From Fidelibacterota bacterium (GTDB taxonomy: Bacteria > Bipolaricaulota > Bipolaricaulia > UBA7950 > UBA9294): a stretch of 8,305 bases of DNA. The position numbers were made by a program, and so were the translations under genes. Where the stretch lies: NCBI GenBank assembly GCA_024278395.1, contig JAJRTG010000044.1, positions 1-8,305 of the forward strand, read 5' to 3'. Positions within the stretch are counted from its first letter, which is position 1. Every line of letters starts with the position of its first letter. Of this stretch, positions 6,297-8,305 are shown one piece after another. The notes under the pieces are model-generated. The model had not been told where the DNA came from and did not search any database. It saw only the letters and a program-made list of their open reading frames with translations.

Positions 6297-6325
6297 TTGT
6301 TCACCACTTGGAATGGCCATATAAT
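6297..6325 (+). promoter_or_regulatory. Sigma70-type promoter of dnaB
   Basis: A perfect TATAAT (6320-6325) follows a weak -35 TTGTTC (6297-6302) with 17-bp spacing. The expected start point is near 6332, so the leader is only about a dozen nt and consists mainly of the ribosome site. The -10 box contains the ATG at 6324-6326, which therefore cannot be the translation start from this promoter. Confidence 0.65.
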
Positions 6326-6330
6326 GAGCG

Positions 6331-6336
6331 AGGAGG
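6331..6336 (+). promoter_or_regulatory. Ribosome binding site that decides the dnaB start
   Basis: AGGAGG lies eight nt before the GTG at 6345-6347. It is downstream of the two other in-frame candidates, TTG 6297 and ATG 6324, neither of which has a comparable site. Confidence 0.75.
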
Positions 6337-6344
6337 TGAGGGCG

Positions 6345-7748
6345 GTGGCGCAGTCAAAAGGATCTCTACCGGAGGGAACGGCCCTGCGGGACCTGCCGAA
6401 GAACATCGAGGCGGAGCAGATCGTGCTCGGTTCAGCGCTCCTTGAACCGGAAGAGACGGTCCCCATCCTCCTTGAGAGGTTACGGCCGGAGCACTTCTAC
6501 CGGCGCAGCCACCGGGTGATCTTCCGGGTGATCAGAGAGCTCTTCGACCGGGGGGAGCCGGCGGATATCGTGGCCGTGGCTAACCGACTGGAAGAGCGGG
6601 ACGAGATGGAAAAGGTCGGGGGGCGGATCTACCTGAACGAGCTCCTCGATCGGGTGACGACCACAGCGAGCCTTGAGTACTACACCGAGATTGTGCGTAA
6701 GAAGGCGACCTTGCGCGCGCTTATCGAGGCAGGTGGCCGGATCATCGAGCTCGGCTACGACGAACGTCAGGACACCGACGAAGTCCTGGACAAGGCCGAG
6801 TCGATCATCTTCGACATCTCCCGCCGCGACGCATCCGGCGATTATTACTTGATCAGCCAGTACCTGTACGAGCACATTGATAAACTGGAGGAACTGCACC
6901 GCGACCCGAACCGCCACACGATCACCGGACTCTCCACCGGGTTCCCAAAATTCGACGAGATGACATCCGGGCTCCAACCGTCGGATCTCATAGTCCTCGC
7001 CGGTCGTCCGGGGACCGGTAAGACGAGCTTTGCCCTCGCCCTCGCGCGACACGTGGCGATCCGCGAGGAGGGGGCGGTCGGGATCTTCTCCCTGGAGATG
7101 ACCAAGGAGCAGGTCCTGGAGAGGCTCCTGTGTGGGGAGGCCCAGGTGAGCCTGCACCGCCTGCGCGGCGGATACGTGCCGGTCGCCAAGTGGCGCGACA
7201 TCGCGAACGCGGCGAGCAAGTTCCAGAAGTCGACGATCATCGTCGACGACACCCCCGGGATCTCGATCCTCGAGATCCGCGCCCGCGCGCGGCGGATGGC
7301 GGCTCAATACGGACTCGACATGTTGATCGTCGACTACCTGCAACTGATCGAGGGGGTGATCAGGAGCGACGTGCGCGAGCAGGAGATCGCTCACATCTCC
7401 CGCTCTCTGAAGAAGCTCGCCCGTGAGCTCAACATCCCGGTGATCGCCGTCTCCCAGCTTAACCGCGCCGTGGAACGGAGGGAGTCGAAGCGCCCGCAGC
7501 TCGCTGACCTGAGGGAGAGCGGAGCGATCGAACAGGACGCTGATCTCGTCATCTTTATCTACCGCAAGGACTACTACGACGAGCCCGAGGACACCGCCGC
7601 GCAGAGCGCCCGCGGGGCCGGTGGTGAGGCGGAGATCATCATCGCCAAACAGAGGAACGGCCCGCTTGGCAAATTCACCGTCGCCTTCCACAAGGCGTAC
7701 GCCAGCTTCTACCCCCTCGCTTGGGATGAAGAAGGGCCGTCATTCTGA
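6345..7748 (+). CDS. dnaB: Replicative DNA helicase DnaB
   Basis: Hexameric 5'-3' helicase that unwinds the replication fork and recruits primase; 467 aa from the GTG chosen here. The N-terminal helical domain opens with LPKNIEAEQIVLGSALL (about 17-33). The linker region runs to about residue 190, and the RecA-like ATPase domain follows. Walker A is GRPGTGKTS (220-228), Walker B LIVDYLQL (327-334), DLRESGAIEQDAD (388-400) is the conserved DnaB segment, and AKQRNGP (434-440) carries the intersubunit arginine finger. The length is normal, and no intein interrupts the usual insertion sites. The start is set by AGGAGG and by the promoter position. It stands alone rather than behind rplI; 71 bp separate it from gcvH, which has its own promoter. 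Confidence 0.96.
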   Translation: MAQSKGSLPEGTALRDLPKNIEAEQIVLGSALLEPEETVPILLERLRPEHFYRRSHRVIFRVIRELFDRGEPADIVAVANRLEERDEMEKVGGRIYLNELLDRVTTTASLEYYTEIVRKKATLRALIEAGGRIIELGYDERQDTDEVLDKAESIIFDISRRDASGDYYLISQYLYEHIDKLEELHRDPNRHTITGLSTGFPKFDEMTSGLQPSDLIVLAGRPGTGKTSFALALARHVAIREEGAVGIFSLEMTKEQVLERLLCGEAQVSLHRLRGGYVPVAKWRDIANAASKFQKSTIIVDDTPGISILEIRARARRMAAQYGLDMLIVDYLQLIEGVIRSDVREQEIAHISRSLKKLARELNIPVIAVSQLNRAVERRESKRPQLADLRESGAIEQDADLVIFIYRKDYYDEPEDTAAQSARGAGGEAEIIIAKQRNGPLGKFTVAFHKAYASFYPLAWDEEGPSF

Positions 7749-7754
7749 TCCTCA

Positions 7755-7784
7755 TTGTCAGAACCTGACGAAAGGTCTTATAAT
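7755..7784 (+). promoter_or_regulatory. Sigma70-type promoter of gcvH
   Basis: The -35 TTGTCA (7755-7760, five of six matches) and a perfect -10 TATAAT (7779-7784) are separated by 18 bp, all within the gap after dnaB. The start point is expected near 7791, leaving a leader of about 29 nt. That is too short for a glycine riboswitch, so none controls this gene from within the gap. Confidence 0.75.
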
Positions 7785-7800
7785 CTCCCTTGAACCTGAC
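7761..7800 (+). repeat. Direct repeat GAACCTGAC flanking the gcvH -10 box
   Basis: GAACCTGAC occurs at 7761-7769 and again at 7792-7800, both followed by (C)GAA, with 31 bp (about three helical turns) between copies. One copy lies in the promoter spacer beside the -35 box and the other covers the predicted start point. This placement suits a repressor binding site. The first copy also forms a small 5-bp hairpin with the preceding GTCAG. Confidence 0.4.
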
Positions 7801-7819
7801 CGAACAAAGAGGAGGGAGG

Positions 7820-8203
7820 ATGACTTACCCAACGGATTATCGTTACACCAAGGAACATGAGTGGGTTTATCTCGAGGGGGACAGGGCCAAGGTGGGGATC
7901 ACCGAGCACGCTCAGAGCGAGCTCGGTGATATCGTGTTCGTCGAGCTTCCGGAGGTGGGCAAGAGGGTGAACAAGGGGGACAACCTGGCCACGGTGGAGT
8001 CGGTGAAGTCGGTCAGCGATATCTACGCTCCGGTCTCCGGCGAGGTGGTGGAGGTGAACAAGTCCCTGGAGTCAGCCCCGGAGACGATCAACAAGGACCC
8101 GCACGGTGAGGGTTGGATCGTCGTGCTCAAGGTCGCTGACCCCAAGGAGGCGGATTCCCTCCTCGACGCGGCCGGTTACGAGAAGCTCATCGCGTCGGAG
8201 TAA
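7820..8203 (+). CDS. gcvH: Glycine cleavage system H protein
   Basis: Lipoyl carrier protein of 127 aa that shuttles the aminomethyl group between the P, T and L proteins of the glycine cleavage system. The N-terminus YRYTKEHEWVYLEGD and the segment VGITEHAQSELGDIVFVELP are hallmark GcvH sequence. The lipoylation site is K63 in VESVKSVSDIYAP, and NKDPHGEGW (91-99) is also conserved. The ATG at 7820 follows AGGAGG (7810-7815). An in-frame TTG at 7790 lies at or before the predicted transcript start and is not used. The gene is first in a unit with gcvPA, 6 nt downstream. The complex can degrade glycine to CO2, ammonia and methylene-THF, or run in reverse in C1 assimilation; direction cannot be read here. 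Confidence 0.97.
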   Translation: MTYPTDYRYTKEHEWVYLEGDRAKVGITEHAQSELGDIVFVELPEVGKRVNKGDNLATVESVKSVSDIYAPVSGEVVEVNKSLESAPETINKDPHGEGWIVVLKVADPKEADSLLDAAGYEKLIASE

Positions 8204-8209
8204 GATTCG

Positions 8210-8305
8210 ATGCGCTACATCGTGAACACCGATTCCGATCGCCGGGAGATGCTGGCGGCGGTCGGAGCGGATTCCATCGATGAGCTGTTTCGCGATATCC
8301 CCCAA
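8210..8305 (+). CDS. gcvPA: Glycine dehydrogenase (decarboxylating) subunit 1, N-terminal fragment
   Basis: The first 32 codons of a gene cut by the right edge, with the last codon complete. MRYIVNTDSDRREML, followed by AVGADSIDELFRDIP, is the typical start of GcvPA, the N-terminal half of the split P-protein that binds glycine via PLP together with GcvPB. The ATG at 8210 has a weak GGAG at 8197-8200 and lies 6 nt after the gcvH stop, so it is cotranscribed and perhaps translationally coupled. The split type is inferred from N-terminal similarity; a full-length GcvP usually begins differently. Confidence 0.88.
   Translation, partial: MRYIVNTDSDRREMLAAVGADSIDELFRDIPQ

Noticed and set aside
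6175..6324. Small plus-strand frame (TTG 6175 to TAA 6322-6324, about 49 codons) in the gap before dnaB
   Set aside because: Its end (KAEKYLEIKLLR) looks somewhat coding-like, but there is no well-spaced ribosome site or ATG, no plausible promoter, and it overlaps the dnaB promoter. A gene remnant is possible but not supported.
6480..7691. 403-codon open frame antisense to dnaB
   Set aside because: It lies wholly opposite a clear DnaB; long antisense frames are expected in GC-rich coding DNA. Its Val/Asp/Leu-rich translation shows no domain.
7790..7819. Longer gcvH start at TTG 7790
   Set aside because: It is at or before the expected transcript start, lacks a ribosome site, and adds residues not typical of GcvH.
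7749..7819. Glycine riboswitch ahead of gcvH
   Set aside because: The gap is 71 bp and the predicted leader about 29 nt, too short for the aptamer.

Overview
The window looks like bacterial chromosome of fairly high G+C, with an AT-rich dip inside one gene. It has clear Shine-Dalgarno sites and sigma70-type promoters. The organism cannot be fixed from this alone. A TreT-like glycosyltransferase beside a sugar ABC importer, a gcvH followed by split gcvPA, and a non-lipoprotein sugar-binding protein would fit a thermophilic or anaerobic diderm lineage such as Candidatus Bipolaricaulota or Thermotogota. This placement is a low-confidence inference.

Left part (1-6151, all minus strand): seven genes in what reads as one operon. 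In transcription order they are a DeoR-family regulator, a sucrose-phosphate-synthase-like GT4 glycosyltransferase, a uridine-kinase-like P-loop kinase, a family 1 sugar-binding protein, two MalF/MalG-type permeases, and the first 70 codons of a trehalose-synthase (TreT)-like glycosyltransferase cut by the window edge. Most junctions are tight: 8-nt overlap, 12-nt gap, 38-nt gap, 1-nt overlap, 14-nt gap. The exception is the 65-nt gap after the binding-protein gene, which holds a perfect 12-bp stem-loop likely to raise binding-protein expression over the permeases. A TTGACT/TAGAAT promoter with 17-bp spacing drives the operon, and repeated CACTTY boxes around it are candidate autoregulatory operators.

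Right part (6297-8305, plus strand): dnaB, the replicative helicase, has its own TATAAT promoter placed so that an apparent upstream ATG is part of the -10 box. Then gcvH has its own TTGTCA/TATAAT promoter and is followed 6 nt later by the start of gcvPA. This is the beginning of a glycine cleavage operon.

Working model: the left operon imports a disaccharide, probably an alpha-glucoside such as trehalose or sucrose. It is handled by NDP-sugar-dependent glycosyltransferases plus a kinase rather than by a glycoside hydrolase, none of which is seen here. A phosphosugar-responsive DeoR regulator would provide control. No ATPase (MalK/MsmK) gene lies in the window. No rRNA, tRNA, CRISPR array or insertion sequence was seen.
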